DNA of 64,000 bases, taken from NCBI GenBank assembly GCA_003755025.1, contig RJVL01000007.1:1-64000 (forward strand). Reading direction: 5' to 3'. This document shows positions 26,446 through 36,438 of the stretch, piece after piece. The translations under genes were made by a program, and so were the position numbers. This DNA comes from Diaphorobacter nitroreducens (GTDB taxonomy: Bacteria; Pseudomonadota; Gammaproteobacteria; Burkholderiales; Burkholderiaceae_C). How positions within the stretch are numbered: the stretch's first letter is position 1; every line of letters begins with the position of its first letter. The notes beneath the pieces were generated by a model. The model was not told the DNA's origin. It did not search any database and saw only the letters and a program-made list of their open reading frames with translations.

Positions 26446-28131
26446 ATGTCTGAATCTTTTGCCGCCCTTTTTGAAGAGTCGTTGACACGCACCGAAATGC
26501 GTCCCGGCGAAGTCATCACCGCTGAAGTCGTGCGCGTGGAGCACAACTTCGTCGTGGTGAACGCTGGCCTGAAGTCGGAAGCCTATGTGCCGATCGACGA
26601 ATTCAAGAACGACCAGGGCGAGATCGAAGTCCAAGTGGGCGACTTCGTGTCCGTGGCCATCGGCTCCATCGAAAACGGCTACGGCGACACCATCCTGTCG
26701 CGCGACACCGCCAAGCGTCTGGCCTCCTGGCTGTCGCTGGAGAAGGCGCTGGAATCCGGCGAATTCGTGACCGGCACGACCTCCGGCAAGGTCAAGGGCG
26801 GCCTGACGGTGCTGGTCAACGGCATCCGCGCCTTCCTGCCCGGTTCGCTGATCGACACCCGTCCCGTCAAGGACCTGACTCCGTACGAAAACAAGACCCT
26901 GGAGTTCAAGGTCATCAAGCTGGACCGCAAGCGCAACAACGTGGTGCTGAGCCGCCGCGCCGTGGTGGAAGCCTCCATGGGCGAAGAGCGCGCCAAGCTG
27001 ATGGAAACGCTGAAAGAAGGCGCCATCGTCAACGGCGTGGTCAAGAACATCACCGAATACGGTGCGTTCGTGGACCTGGGCGGCATCGACGGCCTGCTGC
27101 ACATCACCGACATGGCATGGCGCCGCGTGCGCCACCCCTCCGAGGTGGTCACCGCCGGCCAGGAAATCACGGCCAAGATCCTCAAGTTCGACACCGAGAA
27201 GAACCGCGTCTCGCTGGGCCTCAAGCAAATGGGCGACGACCCGTGGCTGGGCGTATCGCGCCGCTACCCCTCGGGCACGCGCCTGTTCGGCAAGGTCACG
27301 AACATCGCCGACTACGGTGCGTTCGTCGAGCTGGAGCCCGGCATCGAAGGCCTGGTGCACGTCTCCGAAATGGACTGGACCAACAAGAACGTGGCTCCTT
27401 CCAAGCTCGTGTCGCTGGGTGACGAAGTCGAAGTCATGGTCCTGGAGATCGACGAAGACAAGCGCCGCATCAGCCTGGGCATGAAGCAGTGCAAAGCCAA
27501 CCCCTGGCAAGAATTCGCGCAGGACACCAAGCGCGGCGACCGCGTCAAGGGCCCGATCAAGTCGATCACCGACTTCGGCGTGTTCGTGGGCCTGGCTGCC
27601 GGCATCGACGGCCTGGTGCACCTGTCCGACCTGTCCTGGAACGAGCCCGGCGAATCCGCCGTGCGCAACTACAAGAAGGGCCAGGAAGTCGAGGCGATCG
27701 TGCTGGCCGTGGACGTGGACCGCGAGCGTATCTCCCTGGGCATCAAGCAGCTCGACGGCGACCCGTTCACCACCTTCGTGACGGTGAACGACAAGGGCCA
27801 GACGGTGACCGGCAAGGTCAAGACCGTGGACGCCCGTGGCGCCGAGATCGATCTGGGCGAAGACATCGTGGGCTACCTGCGCGCTTCGGAAATCTCCCGC
27901 GACCGCGTGGAAGATGCCCGCAACGTGCTGAAGGAAGGCGACGAGGTCACGGCCGTGGTGGTGAACGTGGATCGCAAGACCCGCAACATCCAGCTGTCCA
28001 TCAAGCAAAAGGACATGGTTGACCAGCAGGAAGCCATGGCGCACCTGTCGGCCCAGTCCGCGAAGGAAAACGCCGGTACCACCAGCCTGGGCGCCCTGCT
28101 GCGCGCCAAGCTGGACAACTCCGACAAGTAA
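26446..28131 (+). CDS. rpsA: 30S ribosomal protein S1
   Basis: A 561-residue protein with six S1 RNA-binding repeats (examples: [60 protein letters not shown]). It brings mRNA to the 30S subunit. The ATG at 26446 is preceded by AAGGA and gives [13 protein letters not shown], the conserved start; the upstream frame to 26335 is not used. The protein contains the usual two N-terminal ribosome-binding repeats and four RNA-binding repeats. Placed after cmk and before ihfB, as in many gammaproteobacteria and betaproteobacteria. Confidence 0.98.
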   Translation: MSESFAALFEESLTRTEMRPGEVITAEVVRVEHNFVVVNAGLKSEAYVPIDEFKNDQGEIEVQVGDFVSVAIGSIENGYGDTILSRDTAKRLASWLSLEKALESGEFVTGTTSGKVKGGLTVLVNGIRAFLPGSLIDTRPVKDLTPYENKTLEFKVIKLDRKRNNVVLSRRAVVEASMGEERAKLMETLKEGAIVNGVVKNITEYGAFVDLGGIDGLLHITDMAWRRVRHPSEVVTAGQEITAKILKFDTEKNRVSLGLKQMGDDPWLGVSRRYPSGTRLFGKVTNIADYGAFVELEPGIEGLVHVSEMDWTNKNVAPSKLVSLGDEVEVMVLEIDEDKRRISLGMKQCKANPWQEFAQDTKRGDRVKGPIKSITDFGVFVGLAAGIDGLVHLSDLSWNEPGESAVRNYKKGQEVEAIVLAVDVDRERISLGIKQLDGDPFTTFVTVNDKGQTVTGKVKTVDARGAEIDLGEDIVGYLRASEISRDRVEDARNVLKEGDEVTAVVVNVDRKTRNIQLSIKQKDMVDQQEAMAHLSAQSAKENAGTTSLGALLRAKLDNSDK

Positions 28132-28164
28132 TCCGTCGCGGCCTGCCCTGCAGGCGCCGGTGTT

Positions 28165-28223
28165 CCGCCACCTGCGGGTGGCGGCACACCACACACAGCG
28201 GGCGCTCTGGTAGCGCCCGCTGT
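28165..28223 (+). terminator. Tandem hairpins between rpsA and ihfB
   Basis: CCGCCACC-TGCG-GGTGGCGG (28165-28184) and ACAGCGGGCGCT-CTGGT-AGCGCCCGCTGT (28195-28223) are perfect stems of 8 and 12 bp. There is no T-run, so they may be processing or partial termination signals that lower ihfB expression relative to rpsA. Confidence 0.45.
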
Positions 28224-28252
28224 CACATCAACCTCTGCCCGAATGCCGTCCC

Positions 28253-28564
28253 ATGACCCGATCTGACCTCGTCGAAGAACTGGCTGCCCGCTTTGGGCAG
28301 CTCACCCAGCGCGACGCCGAATACGCCGTCAAGACCATTCTGGACGCCGTGAGCGATGCACTGGTGCGCGGGCACCGCATCGAGATCCGCGGCTTTGGCA
28401 GCTTCTCGGTCAACCGCCGCCCCCCGCGCATGGGCCGCAATCCGCGCAGCGGCGAGGCGGTGCATATCCCCGAAAAGCGCGTTCCCCACTTCAAGCCCGG
28501 CAAGGCACTGCGCGAAACCGTGGACCAGCGCACCGCTGAACTGCAGGGCGTACAGGCGCAATAA
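28253..28564 (+). CDS. ihfB: Integration host factor subunit beta
   Basis: A 103-residue DNA-bending protein of the HU/IHF family. The N-terminal helices [14 protein letters not shown] and the DNA-binding arm [21 protein letters not shown] with the minor-groove proline are clear. Position after rpsA and before lapA identifies the beta subunit. It acts in the nucleoid with IhfA in recombination, transcription and replication. Confidence 0.95.
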   Translation: MTRSDLVEELAARFGQLTQRDAEYAVKTILDAVSDALVRGHRIEIRGFGSFSVNRRPPRMGRNPRSGEAVHIPEKRVPHFKPGKALRETVDQRTAELQGVQAQ

Positions 28565-28568
28565 AACC

Positions 28569-28610
28569 ATAGCTGTTCACGCTTGCTGGGCAGGCGCTAG
28601 AGCCGTTTTT
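28569..28610 (+). repeat. Dispersed 42-nt repeat, copy after ihfB
   Basis: ATAGCTGTTCACGCTTG, centre CTGGGC, AGGCGCTAGAGCC then GTTTTT. Four bases after the ihfB stop; its stem plus T-run could also act as a terminator. Confidence 0.8.
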
Positions 28611-28693
28611 GGCTTGAGGCCAACGGATGGCCTGCCGCCCACCGCTCAGGCCGCTACGCTGCCCGTAGAATCTCGCCACCACTGGGGAGATGC

Positions 28694-29008
28694 ATGAAAT
28701 ACCTCCTGTGGCTGCTCAAGGCAGCCATTTTTTTTACCCTGTTCGCGTTCGCGCTGAACAACCAGCAGGACGCCACGGTGTACTTTTTCTTCGGCACGCA
28801 GTGGACGGCACCGGCCGTACTGATCGTGCTGACGGCCTTCGCGCTTGGCGTGGCCGTGGGCGTGCTGGGCATGGTGCCGCGCTGGTGGCGCCACCGCAGC
28901 GCTGCGCGCCGCGCGCACCAGGCCTTGCCGCGCCCCGCCGCGCCCACCGCCGCATCTCCGGCGGCGGTCGACCCCGCCCTGCCGCAGCCACCCGTCCATG
29001 GAATTTGA
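28694..29008 (+). CDS. lapA: LapA-family inner-membrane protein
   Basis: A 104-residue protein with two membrane helices (LLWLLKAAIFFTLFAFAL, ~3-20, and APAVLIVLTAFALGVAVGVL, ~39-58) separated by NNQQDATVYFFFGTQW, the LapA/DUF1049 signature, and a basic then Pro/Ala-rich cytoplasmic tail. LapA works with LapB in regulating lipopolysaccharide synthesis. The lapB start lies inside its last codons (11-bp overlap), implying coupling. A TAGAAT -10-like hexamer lies ~25 bp upstream of the start. Confidence 0.88.
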   Translation: MKYLLWLLKAAIFFTLFAFALNNQQDATVYFFFGTQWTAPAVLIVLTAFALGVAVGVLGMVPRWWRHRSAARRAHQALPRPAAPTAASPAAVDPALPQPPVHGI

Positions 29009-30155
29009 CCTGAGCTGGATCTTCCTGGGGCTGCCGCTGGCCTTCGGGCTGGGGTGGTTCGCCTCGCGTTTCGACCTGCGGCAGATGCGCGAGGAGAACC
29101 GCCGCGCACCCAAGGCTTACTTCAAGGGCCTGAACTACCTTCTCAACGAGCAGCAAGACCAGGCCATCGATGCCTTCATCGAGGCGGTGCAGAGCGACCC
29201 TGACACCACCGAACTGCACTTCGCCCTGGGCAACCTGTTTCGCCGCCGCGGCGAGTACAACCGCGCCGTGCGGGTGCACGAGCACCTGCTGTCGCGCGGC
29301 GACCTGAGCCGCGCCGACCGCGAGCGCGCACAGCATGCGCTGGCGCTGGACTTCCTCAAGGCAGGCCTGCTCGACCGCGCGGAAGACGCACTGCGCCGCC
29401 TGGAGGGCAGCGCCTTCGAGGGCCAGGCACGCATGGCCCTGCTGGCCATTTACGAGCGTTCGCGCGACTGGCCACAGGCGTCCGACATTGCACGGCGCAT
29501 GCACGATGCGCAGCAGGGCGACTTCAGCACCCGGCTGGCGCACTACCTGTGCGAGCAGGCGCTGGCGCTGGCGGCCCATGGCGAACTGCCCGCCGCCCAG
29601 GCGCTGCTGGAGCAGGCCCTGGCCACGGCGCCCCAGGCGCCGCGCGCGCGCATCGAGCTGGCGCGGCTGCAGCAGCGCCAGGGCCAGCCCGAAGCGGCCT
29701 TCGACACCCTGCAAGCGCTCGCCCAGGCCGCACCCGCCGCGCTGCCGCTGGCCGCACCGCTGCTGGTGGAAACCGCCACCGCCACGGGACAAGCGCCGCT
29801 GGCCCAGGCGCTGCTGCAGCACCACTACGAGGACATGCCATCCCTGGATCTGCTGGAAGCCGTGGTGGCGCTGGAGGCTGCCAACGCGGACACTGCGGCC
29901 GTGGGGCGCGAATGGTACGTGCGCCACCTGGAGCGCGAGCCCTCCCTGGTCGCCGCGACGAAGTGGCTGGCAGGCGAGACGCTGACCCATGAGCAGTTCC
30001 ACCCGCAAATCCAGCGCGCGCTGGAGCAAGCGGCAAAGCCGCTCACGCGCTACCGCTGCGCAGCCTGCGGGTTCGAGGCACGCCAGCACTTCTGGCAATG
30101 CCCGGGCTGCCAGACCTGGGACAGTTATCCAGCGCGTCGCGTCGAGGAGCTGTAG
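28998..30155 (+). CDS. lapB: Lipopolysaccharide assembly protein LapB
   Basis: A 385-residue protein with an N-terminal membrane anchor (FDLSWIFLGLPLAFGLGWF), a run of TPR repeats (YFKGLNYLLNEQQDQAIDAF, ELHFALGNLFRRRGEYNRAV, and others up to ~340) and a C-terminal rubredoxin-type zinc site, CAACGF...CPGCQTW. In E. coli LapB steers FtsH degradation of LpxC. The ATG at 28998 gives the conserved MEFDLSWIFLG start. Confidence 0.93.
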   Translation: MEFDLSWIFLGLPLAFGLGWFASRFDLRQMREENRRAPKAYFKGLNYLLNEQQDQAIDAFIEAVQSDPDTTELHFALGNLFRRRGEYNRAVRVHEHLLSRGDLSRADRERAQHALALDFLKAGLLDRAEDALRRLEGSAFEGQARMALLAIYERSRDWPQASDIARRMHDAQQGDFSTRLAHYLCEQALALAAHGELPAAQALLEQALATAPQAPRARIELARLQQRQGQPEAAFDTLQALAQAAPAALPLAAPLLVETATATGQAPLAQALLQHHYEDMPSLDLLEAVVALEAANADTAAVGREWYVRHLEREPSLVAATKWLAGETLTHEQFHPQIQRALEQAAKPLTRYRCAACGFEARQHFWQCPGCQTWDSYPARRVEEL

Positions 30156-30163
30156 CCGTGCGC

Positions 30164-30508
30164 ATGCCTGCGGCCCTGCGGCATGCGAGCGTAGCGCTCG
30201 TGCTGCTGCATGCCGCCGTCGCGCTGGCCGGCGTGGACGTGAACCGCGCACGCGAAGCGGACCTGGATGACGTCAGGGGCATCGGGCCGGCAATGTCGTC
30301 GCGCATCCTGGCAGAGCGGGCACGCGGGCCCTTTCAGGACTGGAGCGACCTGATCGCACGCGTGAAGGGCATCGGCCCCGCGGCCGCCGCCCGGCTGTCG
30401 GCGCAGGGGCTCACCGTCAATGGCGCCGCCTATCCAACCGTATCAACGCCCGCGGGCGCGCCTACAGCCTCCGGCGCGGGGGTTGGCGACAGCCCCTCCT
30501 CACGCTGA
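30164..30508 (+). CDS. ComEA-like helix-hairpin-helix DNA-binding protein
   Basis: A 114-residue protein with a probable signal peptide (MPAALRHASVALVLLHAAVALA) and a helix-hairpin-helix pair: VNRAREADLDDVRGIGPAMS and DLIARVKGIGPAAAARL. This is the domain of ComEA, the periplasmic DNA receptor used in natural transformation, though small HhH proteins of this kind may have other roles. GTG at 30158 is an alternative start. It follows lapB after 8 bp. The C-terminal ~30 residues are low-complexity Ala/Gly/Thr/Ser. Confidence 0.8.
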   Translation: MPAALRHASVALVLLHAAVALAGVDVNRAREADLDDVRGIGPAMSSRILAERARGPFQDWSDLIARVKGIGPAAAARLSAQGLTVNGAAYPTVSTPAGAPTASGAGVGDSPSSR

Positions 30509-30619
30509 CACACACCGGTAGCCGCGCGCCATAACGCGCTGGACGGCAGCGTAATCGCCGCCACTTGCTCGGGTTTTCATAGCACGCAGGAAGGGGCGAC
30601 GCCCTAGAATCAGACGCTG

Positions 30620-33574
30620 ATGCCTCTGACCCTCCTCATTCTTCTTCCCTTTGTGGGCAGCTTGCTGGCGGCCGTGCTGCCCGCGAATGCGCGCAATACC
30701 GAGTCCACGCTCGCGGGCCTGGTCGCGCTGTTTTGCACGGTGCAAACGGCGCTGTACTTCCCCCAGATCGCCGAAGCGGGCGTGTTGCGCGAGGAGATCA
30801 CCTGGTTGCCTGCGCTGGGCCTGAACCTGGTCATCCGCATGGACGGGTTCGCCTGGATGTTCAGCATGCTGGTGTTCGGCATCGGCACGCTGGTGGTGCT
30901 ATATGCGCGCTACTACATGTCGCCGGCGGACCCGGTGCCGCGCTTTTTCTCGTTCTTTCTGGCTTTCATGGGCGCCATGGCCGGCGTGGTGCTGTCGGGC
31001 AACATCATCCAGCTGGTGTTCTTCTGGGAACTCACCAGCCTGTTCTCGTTCCTGCTCATCGGCTATTGGCACCACCGCGAAGACGCCCGCCGGGGCGCGC
31101 GCATGGCCCTCACCGTGACGGGCGCGGGCGGACTGTGCATGCTGGCCGGCATGCTGGTGCTGGGCCACATCGTGGGCAGCTATGACCTGGACCGCGTGCT
31201 GGGCGCAGCCGAGCTGGTGCGCGACCACCCCATGTACCTCACGGCGCTGGTACTGGTGCTGCTGGGGGCGTTCACCAAGAGTGCGCAGTTTCCGTTCCAC
31301 TTCTGGCTGCCCAACGCCATGGCTGCGCCCACGCCCGTGTCGTCGTACCTGCACTCGGCCACCATGGTGAAGGCGGGCGTCTTCCTGCTGGCACGGCTGT
31401 GGCCCGTCATGGGCGGCACCGAGCCGTGGTTCTGGCTGGTGGGCGGCGCGGGCCTGGCCACGCTGCTCATCGGCGGCTACGCGGCCATGTTTCAGAACGA
31501 CCTCAAGGGCCTGCTGGCGTATTCCACGATCTCGCACCTGGGCCTGATCACGCTGCTGCTGGGCCTCAACAGCCCTCTGGCCGCCGTGGCCGCCGTGTTC
31601 CACATCATGAACCACGCCACGTTCAAGGCGTCGCTGTTCATGGCCGCAGGCATCATCGATCACGAAAGCGGCACGCGCGACATACGGCGCCTCTCGGGCC
31701 TGCGACGCATGATGCCCGTCACCGCCACGCTGGCTACGGTCGCCAGCGCCGCCATGGCGGGCGTGCCGCTGCTCAACGGCTTCCTGTCCAAGGAGATGTT
31801 CTTCGCGGAGACGGTGTTCTTCGACGCTGCGCCGGCCGTGGCCCAGATACTGCCGATCGCGGCCACCGTCGCGGGCATGTTCAGCGTGGCGTATTCGCTG
31901 CGCTTCATCGTCGATGTGTTCTGGGGCCCCCCCGCGACCGACCTGCCGCACGAGCCCCATGAGCCGCCGCACTGGATGCGCGTGCCGGTGGAGCTGCTGG
32001 TCTGCGCCTGCCTGGTGGTGGGCGTGCTGCCCGCGTGGTCGATCGGCCAGTACCTGAATGCCGCGGCGCTGCCGGTGGTGGGGGGCGAACTGCCGGCCTT
32101 CAGCCTGGCGGTCTGGCACGGCTTCAACACGCCCTTCATGATGAGCCTGGTGGCGCTGGTCGGCGGCACCGCCCTGTACATGGTGTTGCGCTGGGAGCGC
32201 AAGCAAGGCCGCATCAACGCCGCCCCACTGATGCACCGCGTCAGCGGACGCGGCGTGTTCGAGGCAGTGCTGGTGCAGATCACGCGCTGGGGGCACAGCG
32301 GGCGGCGCCTGCTGTCCACGCACCGCCTGCAGTGGCAGATGCTGTGGCTGGTGCTCGTCACGCTCGTGGGCGCCGCCATGCCGCTGTACACACGTGGCTT
32401 GCAGCTGGGAGACCGGGGCACGCTGCCGCTGTCGCCCGCTTTCGTGCTGATCTGGGCGTTGGGCATGGTCTGCGCCGTGGCCTCGGCCTGGCAGGCCAAG
32501 TACCACCGCCTGGCCGCACTGACCCTCATGGGCGGTGCAGGTCTGTGCGTCTGCATCACCTTCCTGTGGTTCTCTGCGCCGGACCTCGCACTCACCCAGC
32601 TGGCCGTGGAACTGGTCACCACCATCCTGATCCTGCTGGGCCTGCGCTGGCTGCCCAAGCGCGACGAAAGCCTGCCCGCCTCGCCCGCCAGCGCCGCGCT
32701 GGCGCGCACGCGGCGTGTGCGCGACCTGCTGCTGGCCGTCGCCGCGGGCAGCGGCATGGCGTGGCTGGCATTTGCCATGATGAGCCGGCCCTTCGCGCAG
32801 AGCACCTCCACGTTCTTCCTGGAGCGCGCCCTCACCGAAGGCGGCGGCACCAACGTGGTCAACGTCATGCTGGTGGACTTCCGCGGGTTCGACACCTTCG
32901 GCGAGATCGTGGTGCTGGGCATCGTGGCGCTCACGGTGTATGCGCTGCTGCGGCGCTTTCGCCCCGCGGTGGAGACCATGGACCTGCCCGAGCAGCAGCG
33001 CTACCTGCCGGCCGATCTACAGACCGACCTGCTGAACCCGCGCAACGCCACCGACACGGCCATCGGTTACCTGATGGTGCCCGCGGTGCTGGTGCGGCTG
33101 CTGCTGCCGTTCTCGGCCCTGGTGGCCTTCTACCTCTTCATGCGCGGGCACAACCAGCCGGGCGGCGGCTTCGTGGCGGGGCTGGTGTTCTCGGTGGGGC
33201 TGGTGCTGCAGTACATCATTTCGGGCACGTCGTGGGTCGAGGCGCACCTGCCCCTGTATCCGCGGCGCTGGATCGCCTCCGGCCTGCTGCTGGCGCTGGG
33301 CACCGGCCTGGGCGCCGTGGCGCTGGGTTATCCGTTCCTTACCAGCCACACCGCGCACCTGCACCTGCCGCTGATCGGGGACCTCCACGTGGCCAGCGCC
33401 ATGTTCTTCGACATGGGCGTCTTCGCGCTCGTCGTCGGCTCCACGCTGCTCATCCTTACGGCCATCGCCCACCAGTCGGTGCGCAGCCACCGTTACCACG
33501 CCCGTCTCATGGAAGAAGAACAACAAGCGGCTAGCGAGCAAGCAGCCGTCCCGGCCACACAAGGAGCCGTCTGA
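30620..33574 (+). CDS. mrpA: Mrp-type Na+/H+ antiporter subunit A (A-B fusion)
   Basis: A 984-residue polytopic membrane protein. The first ~500 residues are the NuoL-like proton-translocating domain (GVVLSGNIIQLVFFWELTSL, GAFTKSAQFPFHFWLPNAM with the conserved Lys/His, LLAYSTISHLGLIT). The middle is the MrpA-specific extension. The last ~150 residues are the MnhB/MrpB domain (FYLFMRGHNQPGGGFVAGLV). The A-B fusion is the proteobacterial state, as in rhizobial PhaAB. The complex exports Na+ or K+ against H+ and supports growth in salt or at alkaline pH. TAGAAT at 30605-30610, only 9 nt before the ATG, hints at a very short leader. Confidence 0.95.
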   Translation: MPLTLLILLPFVGSLLAAVLPANARNTESTLAGLVALFCTVQTALYFPQIAEAGVLREEITWLPALGLNLVIRMDGFAWMFSMLVFGIGTLVVLYARYYMSPADPVPRFFSFFLAFMGAMAGVVLSGNIIQLVFFWELTSLFSFLLIGYWHHREDARRGARMALTVTGAGGLCMLAGMLVLGHIVGSYDLDRVLGAAELVRDHPMYLTALVLVLLGAFTKSAQFPFHFWLPNAMAAPTPVSSYLHSATMVKAGVFLLARLWPVMGGTEPWFWLVGGAGLATLLIGGYAAMFQNDLKGLLAYSTISHLGLITLLLGLNSPLAAVAAVFHIMNHATFKASLFMAAGIIDHESGTRDIRRLSGLRRMMPVTATLATVASAAMAGVPLLNGFLSKEMFFAETVFFDAAPAVAQILPIAATVAGMFSVAYSLRFIVDVFWGPPATDLPHEPHEPPHWMRVPVELLVCACLVVGVLPAWSIGQYLNAAALPVVGGELPAFSLAVWHGFNTPFMMSLVALVGGTALYMVLRWERKQGRINAAPLMHRVSGRGVFEAVLVQITRWGHSGRRLLSTHRLQWQMLWLVLVTLVGAAMPLYTRGLQLGDRGTLPLSPAFVLIWALGMVCAVASAWQAKYHRLAALTLMGGAGLCVCITFLWFSAPDLALTQLAVELVTTILILLGLRWLPKRDESLPASPASAALARTRRVRDLLLAVAAGSGMAWLAFAMMSRPFAQSTSTFFLERALTEGGGTNVVNVMLVDFRGFDTFGEIVVLGIVALTVYALLRRFRPAVETMDLPEQQRYLPADLQTDLLNPRNATDTAIGYLMVPAVLVRLLLPFSALVAFYLFMRGHNQPGGGFVAGLVFSVGLVLQYIISGTSWVEAHLPLYPRRWIASGLLLALGTGLGAVALGYPFLTSHTAHLHLPLIGDLHVASAMFFDMGVFALVVGSTLLILTAIAHQSVRSHRYHARLMEEEQQAASEQAAVPATQGAV

Positions 33575-33939
33575 TGGAAATCGTGCTGGCTCTGTCCATC
33601 GGCGTGCTCACGGGCTCGGGCGTCTGGCTGCTGCTGCGCCCCCGCACCTTCCAGGTCATCATGGGCCTGTCGCTGCTGTCGTATGCCGTGAACCTGTTCA
33701 TCTTCAGCATGGGTCGCCTGGGCCTGGCCGTGGACAAGGAGCCCGTGCTCGTGCCCGGCGTGCCGCAGGATCTGCAGCATTACGCCGACCCCATGCCCCA
33801 GGCGCTGGTGCTCACCGCCATCGTGATCGGCTTTGCCATGACCGCACTGTTCCTCGTCGTGCTACTGGCTTCGCGGGGCATGTCGGGCACCGACCACGTG
33901 GACGGCTCGCACTCGCGTGAAACGCAGGAGATGCCATGA
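33574..33939 (+). CDS. mrpC: Mrp antiporter subunit C
   Basis: A 121-residue NuoK-like subunit with three membrane helices. The conserved region LLRPRTFQVIMGLSLLSYAVNLFIFSMG and DPMPQALVLTAIVIGFAMTA matches MnhC/MrpC. Its start overlaps the mrpA stop by one base and its stop overlaps mrpD by four, so all six mrp genes are translationally coupled. Confidence 0.95.
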   Translation: MEIVLALSIGVLTGSGVWLLLRPRTFQVIMGLSLLSYAVNLFIFSMGRLGLAVDKEPVLVPGVPQDLQHYADPMPQALVLTAIVIGFAMTALFLVVLLASRGMSGTDHVDGSHSRETQEMP

Positions 33940-35672
33940 GCCGCATCGCGGAGCTGACCTCCCTGCTCATGCCGCACCTGATGCTGGCGCCCATCGGGCT
34001 GCCGATGCTCACGGCCGCTTTGCTGCTCACCATGAAGGAAGAGCAGCAGCGCCTGAAGCTGGGCCTGAACATCCTGTCCACCCTGCTCGGGCTGCTGGTG
34101 GCCGTGGCGCTGCTGCTGTGGTCGCACGAATCCGGAGCGCCCGCAACCATGGGTGTGTACCTGCCGGGCAACTGGCCGGCGCCGTTCGGCATCGTGCTGG
34201 TGCTGGACCGGCTCTCGGCCATGATGCTGCTGCTGACGGGCTTCGTGGCGCTGTGCTCCATCGTGTTCGCCGGTGCGCGCTGGCACCGCGCCGGCGTGCA
34301 CTACCACACGCTGTTCCAGTTGCAGCTCATGGGGCTGGGGGGCGCCTTCCTCACGGGCGACCTGTTCAACCTGTTCGTCTTCTTCGAGATCCTGCTGGCA
34401 GCCTCGTACGGCCTGCTGCTGCACGGCGCCGGCCGCACGCGCGTGCAGGCCGGCCTCCACTACATTGCCATCAACCTGGCGGCGTCCTCGCTGTTCCTGA
34501 TCGGCGCGTCCATGCTCTACGGCATCACCGGCACGCTCAACATGGCCGACCTGGCGCAGGCCATCCCGCAGGTGTCGGCCGCCGACCGGGGGTTGTTGCA
34601 CTCGGCGGCCGCCATCCTGGCCACGGCGTTTCTCATCAAGGCGGCCGTGTGGCCCCTGAACTTCTGGCTGGTGCCGGCCTACAGCGCGGCCACGGCGCCC
34701 GTGGGTGCGCTGTTCGCCCTGATGACCAAGGTGGGCATCTACACGCTGCTGCGCCTGTGGACGCTGATGTTCAGCAGCGAGGCCGGTCCCTCCTCCCTGT
34801 TCGGCAGCCTGTGGCTGATCGGCGGCGGTATGGTCACCATGGCATTCGGCGCCATCGGCATGATGGCCTCGCAGCGCCTCACCCACCTGGCGGGTCATGC
34901 GGCCGTGCTGTCGTCGGGCACGCTACTGGCGGCGGCAGGCTTCGGGCAGAACGCGCTCACCGCCGGGCTGCTGTACTACCTGCCCAGCTCCACGCTGGCC
35001 GTGAGCGCGCTGTTCCTGCTGGCCGACCTGATCGACCGCTGGCGCAACGATGGCGCGTCGCTGGCGCCTTACGAACTGGACGACGTGGCGCCCTTCCTCA
35101 CCCCCGAGCTAATGCCCACCACCGGCCTGAACCTGGACGAGGACGAGGAAGTGCTGGTCGGCCGCGTCATCCCCGCCGCGGCCGCGTTTCTGGGTCTGGC
35201 CTACATGGCCTGTACGCTGGTGATTGCGGGCCTACCGCCGCTGTCCGGCTTCATCGGCAAGTTCGCGATGCTGACGGCGCTGATAAACCCGCTGGGGCTC
35301 GGCTCCTCGGCCGGCACCCAGCCCGGCCTGCCGGGCTGGACGTTGATCGCGCTGATGATCGCCACGGGTCTGCTGGCGCTGCTGGCGCTCACGCGCTCGG
35401 GCATACGCCACTTCTGGGCCGCGCACGACCGCCCCACGCCCCAGTTGCGCGTGATGGAGGGGCTGCCCATCGCCATACTGCTGGGGGCCTGCGTGGCGCT
35501 CACCCTGCAGGCCAACGGCGTGATGCGTTTCACCGAGGCAACGGCCAACGGGCTGCATGCGCCGGGCACGTATGTACGCGCCGTGATGACGGCCGCCCCC
35601 ATTCCCGGCCCCACCACGACGCCGACGCCTGAGCGCGCGGAAAGCTCTGCCACCACGAAGGCCGCACCATGA
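33936..35672 (+). CDS. mrpD: Mrp antiporter subunit D
   Basis: A 578-residue NuoM/NuoN-like antiporter subunit. Conserved segments include FEILLAASYGLLLHG with the membrane Glu, FLIKAAVWPLNFWLVPAYS with the key Lys, and GLPPLSGFIGKFAMLTAL. With MrpA it forms the two proton paths of the complex. About 75 residues near 390-425 (DELDD... with an acidic loop) are longer than in Bacillus MrpD, and the C-terminus is Pro/Thr-rich. Confidence 0.95.
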   Translation: MSRIAELTSLLMPHLMLAPIGLPMLTAALLLTMKEEQQRLKLGLNILSTLLGLLVAVALLLWSHESGAPATMGVYLPGNWPAPFGIVLVLDRLSAMMLLLTGFVALCSIVFAGARWHRAGVHYHTLFQLQLMGLGGAFLTGDLFNLFVFFEILLAASYGLLLHGAGRTRVQAGLHYIAINLAASSLFLIGASMLYGITGTLNMADLAQAIPQVSAADRGLLHSAAAILATAFLIKAAVWPLNFWLVPAYSAATAPVGALFALMTKVGIYTLLRLWTLMFSSEAGPSSLFGSLWLIGGGMVTMAFGAIGMMASQRLTHLAGHAAVLSSGTLLAAAGFGQNALTAGLLYYLPSSTLAVSALFLLADLIDRWRNDGASLAPYELDDVAPFLTPELMPTTGLNLDEDEEVLVGRVIPAAAAFLGLAYMACTLVIAGLPPLSGFIGKFAMLTALINPLGLGSSAGTQPGLPGWTLIALMIATGLLALLALTRSGIRHFWAAHDRPTPQLRVMEGLPIAILLGACVALTLQANGVMRFTEATANGLHAPGTYVRAVMTAAPIPGPTTTPTPERAESSATTKAAP

Positions 35673-36160
35673 TGAAGAAGCTGCTGCCCGCCCCGCTGGT
35701 CTCCCTGGGTTTGTTCGTGATGTGGCTGCTGCTCAACCACACCACCAGCATCGGCCACGTCCTGCTGGCACTGGTACTCGCATGGGGCCTGCCGGTGCTG
35801 TTCAGCGAATTGCGCCCGCAGAAGGTGCGCGTGCGCCACCTCGGCACGATCATCCGGCTGTGCTTCACGGTGATGGTGGACACCACGCGATCCAACCTTG
35901 CCGTGCTGCGCTTTCTGCTGCTGCCGTCGCAGCGCCGCCACCCGCCGGACTTCGTCAAGATTCCGCTGGAGCTGCGCGACCCCAACGCCCTCGCCGTACT
36001 GGCCATGATCGTGTGCATCACCCCTGGCACCTCCTGGGCCGAGCTGTCGCTGGACCGCAGTCTGCTGATGCTGCATGTGCTGGAGGTGGACGATGCGCAG
36101 GCCATCATCGACCACGTCAAGGCGAGCTACGAGCGCCCGCTGATGGAGATTTTCGAATGA
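35669..36160 (+). CDS. mrpE: Mrp antiporter subunit E
   Basis: A 163-residue subunit with two N-terminal membrane helices (PLVSLGLFVMWLLLNHTTS, GHVLLALVLAWGLPVL) and a cytoplasmic domain carrying the MnhE motif VCITPGTSWAELS and a final LEVDD...IIDHVKASYERPLMEIF. Start and stop overlap the neighbours by four bases. Confidence 0.94.
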   Translation: MMKKLLPAPLVSLGLFVMWLLLNHTTSIGHVLLALVLAWGLPVLFSELRPQKVRVRHLGTIIRLCFTVMVDTTRSNLAVLRFLLLPSQRRHPPDFVKIPLELRDPNALAVLAMIVCITPGTSWAELSLDRSLLMLHVLEVDDAQAIIDHVKASYERPLMEIFE

Positions 36161-36438
36161 CCGGTTCCGTACTGTCCTGGGCGCTGCCCATCGCCATGTT
36201 CCTGCTGGCCGCGGCCATGGTGCTGTGCCTGGTGCGCCTGCTCAAGGGCCCCGCCGCGCAGGACCGCGTGCTGGCGCTGGACTGCATGTACCTCAACGGC
36301 ATGCTGCTCATGCTGGTACTGGGCATCTACTACGGCAGCACCAACTACTTCGAGGCCGCCATGTTGATCGCACTGCTGGGCTTCGTCAGCTCCACGGCCA
36401 TGGCCAAGTTCCTCTTGCGCGGCGAGGTGATCGAATGA
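36157..36438 (+). CDS. mrpF: Mrp antiporter subunit F
   Basis: A 93-residue protein with three membrane helices. The conserved LVRLLKGPAAQDRVLALDCM is the MrpF signature with the membrane Asp. The start ATG overlaps the mrpE stop (ATGA); the much longer open frame back to 35722 is a shadow of mrpE. Confidence 0.93.
   Translation: MTGSVLSWALPIAMFLLAAAMVLCLVRLLKGPAAQDRVLALDCMYLNGMLLMLVLGIYYGSTNYFEAAMLIALLGFVSSTAMAKFLLRGEVIE

Noticed and set aside
26392..28194. 600-codon minus-strand frame opposite rpsA
   Set aside because: Shadow of the S1 gene repeats.
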